Shown: positions 63,077-64,000 of the stretch, piece after piece
How positions within the stretch are numbered: position 1 is the stretch's first letter
Layout of the letters: each line of letters begins with the position of its first letter
NCBI RefSeq assembly: GCF_030817055.1
Contig: NZ_JAUSYV010000001.1
Location: forward strand, 1,326,001 to 1,390,000
Origin: Bacillus sp. V2I10
GTDB taxonomy: Bacteria > Bacillota > Bacilli > Bacillales > Bacillaceae
Direction: 5' to 3'
Length of the DNA: 64,000 nt
Program-made: the position numbers and the translations under genes
The notes under the pieces: generated by a model
Seen by the model: the letters and a program-made list of their open reading frames with translations, nothing else
Database searches by the model: none
Told to the model about the DNA's origin: nothing

Positions 63077-64000
63077 TTGAACCAATTTACTGAAAAAAGA
63101 CGATTACAACTTGCTTTACTTTTAGGATCACTTGCACTTTTAGGCCCTTTTACAATAGATATGTATTTGCCTTCATTCCCTACTATTGTAAAAGAATATA
63201 GTACGACTGCATCTTTAGTGCAAATTAGTTTAACTACCTGCCTATTAGGTCTAGGCTTGGGGCAATTAATTATTGGTCCAATGAGTGACGTTCTCGGACG
63301 CCGTAAACCACTGCTTATTTTTCTCATCATGTATTTACTGGCTTCCGTAGTATGTGCATTTGCACCGAATATTTATTTCTTCATCGGGGCTCGCTTTTTA
63401 CAAGGCTTTGCAGCTGCAGGTGGACTAGTTATTTCAAGGGCCATTGTTCGTGATGTTTATAGTGGCAGGGAACTGACCAAGTTTTTTGCTTTATTGATGG
63501 CCGTAAGTAATCTCGGTCCTATTATTGCACCTATAGCAGGAGGCAGTATCCTCTTCTTTACAAATTGGGCGGGGGTATTTATTGTTTTGGCTTGTATTGG
63601 TATGGTGCTGTTTTTGATTATTTCATTGAAACTAGAAGAAACATTGCCAATTGAAAAGCGTATACCAAGTAACTTTATTCAAGTATTGAAGAACTTTGGT
63701 TCCTTATTAAAAGATCGTCAATTCACAGGGTACGCACTTACACAAGGTTTTATCATTGCAGGAATCTTTGCTTACGTATCTGGTATTCCTTTTGTCTATC
63801 AGAATATTTATGGTGTATCACCTCAAGTATTCAGTCTCTTATTTGGAGTGAATGGGATTGCCTTAATAATTGGAAGCCAGATTGTTGGCCGCTATTCAGA
63901 TGTCATACCAGAGAAAACTTTTTTGAAGATAGGTTTAATTCTTTCTAACACAGCAGGTGCTGTATTACTAGGAGCACTTCTTATAAAAGCACCGCTATTT
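63077..64000 (+). CDS. Bcr/CflA-type MFS drug exporter (3' end outside window)
   Basis: Drug:proton antiporter of the 12-span DHA1 Bcr/CflA group; 308 residues are visible and the frame is open at the window edge. LGPFTIDMYLPSFPTIVKEY is the family's first periplasmic signature; GLGLGQLIIGPMSDVLGRRKPL is motif A (GxxSDxxGRR); ARFLQGFAAAGGLVISRAIVRD is motif B. TTG 63077 has AAAGGCGAG upstream. Substrate unknown (bicyclomycin, chloramphenicol or sulfonamide in relatives). Confidence 0.9.
   Translation, partial: MNQFTEKRRLQLALLLGSLALLGPFTIDMYLPSFPTIVKEYSTTASLVQISLTTCLLGLGLGQLIIGPMSDVLGRRKPLLIFLIMYLLASVVCAFAPNIYFFIGARFLQGFAAAGGLVISRAIVRDVYSGRELTKFFALLMAVSNLGPIIAPIAGGSILFFTNWAGVFIVLACIGMVLFLIISLKLEETLPIEKRIPSNFIQVLKNFGSLLKDRQFTGYALTQGFIIAGIFAYVSGIPFVYQNIYGVSPQVFSLLFGVNGIALIIGSQIVGRYSDVIPEKTFLKIGLILSNTAGAVLLGALLIKAPLF

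Overview
The window reads as a chromosomal segment of a low-GC Gram-positive spore-former of the Bacillaceae. The signs are AT-rich DNA, strong purine-rich ribosome binding sites with frequent GTG/TTG starts, CcpA-type cre boxes, U-tailed terminators and protein families typical of Bacillus relatives. No rRNA, tRNA, CRISPR array or prophage is visible.

Layout. (1) 1-6.1 kb: fructan/sucrose use, with the end of a GH32 hydrolase, a PfkB fructokinase, and a secreted 1222-residue multidomain GH32 levanase/fructanase preceded by a cre box. (2) 6.1-8.6 kb: a membrane family 2 glycosyltransferase and a secreted PIG-L type deacetylase. (3) 9.0-19.6 kb: a hut-like operon: a response-regulator/AraC protein, hutU, hutI (broken by one extra G), hutG, a BCCT carrier, a HutH homologue and a YjiH-type membrane protein. 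The HutH homologue lacks exactly the Ala-Ser-Gly triplet that forms the MIO cofactor. With a BCCT carrier beside it and no normal HutH present, the operon is better explained as use of a trimethylammonium histidine (hercynine/histidine betaine, or ergothioneine), releasing trimethylamine and urocanate, than as ordinary histidine use. This is the most interesting system in the window. (4) 20.0-25.9 kb: a thiazole/oxazole-modified bacteriocin locus of the heterocycloanthracin type: a Cys-repeat precursor, a ThiF-like maturation protein, a YcaO cyclodehydratase and a double-domain SagB dehydrogenase. (5) 26.2-31.8 kb: LysR, M20 amidohydrolase, YfcC-type carrier and an unusual M28 peptidase, probably a peptide or acyl-amino-acid scavenging set.

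(6) 32-48.9 kb is an accessory region rich in decay: recombinase remnants, an IS110 remnant, frameshifted or truncated genes, an SDR tail, and at least a dozen copies of a short palindromic intergenic repeat with the core CAATCGCCCCCGATTG. Two related blocks of about 100 bp in inverted orientation, each next to recombinase sequence, bound 14 kb of it. Intact genes here include an MDR oxidoreductase, a DMT exporter, a ProX/YbaK-type deacylase with a divergent LysR gene, DinB, an MprF-like acyltransferase, methionine aminopeptidase and a resolvase. An rRNA methyltransferase of the RlmA type is frameshifted behind an attenuator-like leader.

(7) 49.0-55.4 kb: a non-phosphorylative L-rhamnonate (or similar 6-deoxy sugar acid) pathway: IclR regulator, YagE-like keto-deoxy-acid aldolase, AldA-like lactaldehyde dehydrogenase, RhmD-like dehydratase and an RhmT-like MFS carrier, with two cre boxes. 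(8) 56.4-61.9 kb: a GAF/PucR regulator, a second aldehyde dehydrogenase, a beta-hydroxyacid dehydrogenase, and two small membrane proteins, one of the DUF3100 type, that may form a carrier. (9) The window ends inside a Bcr/CflA-type MFS drug exporter.
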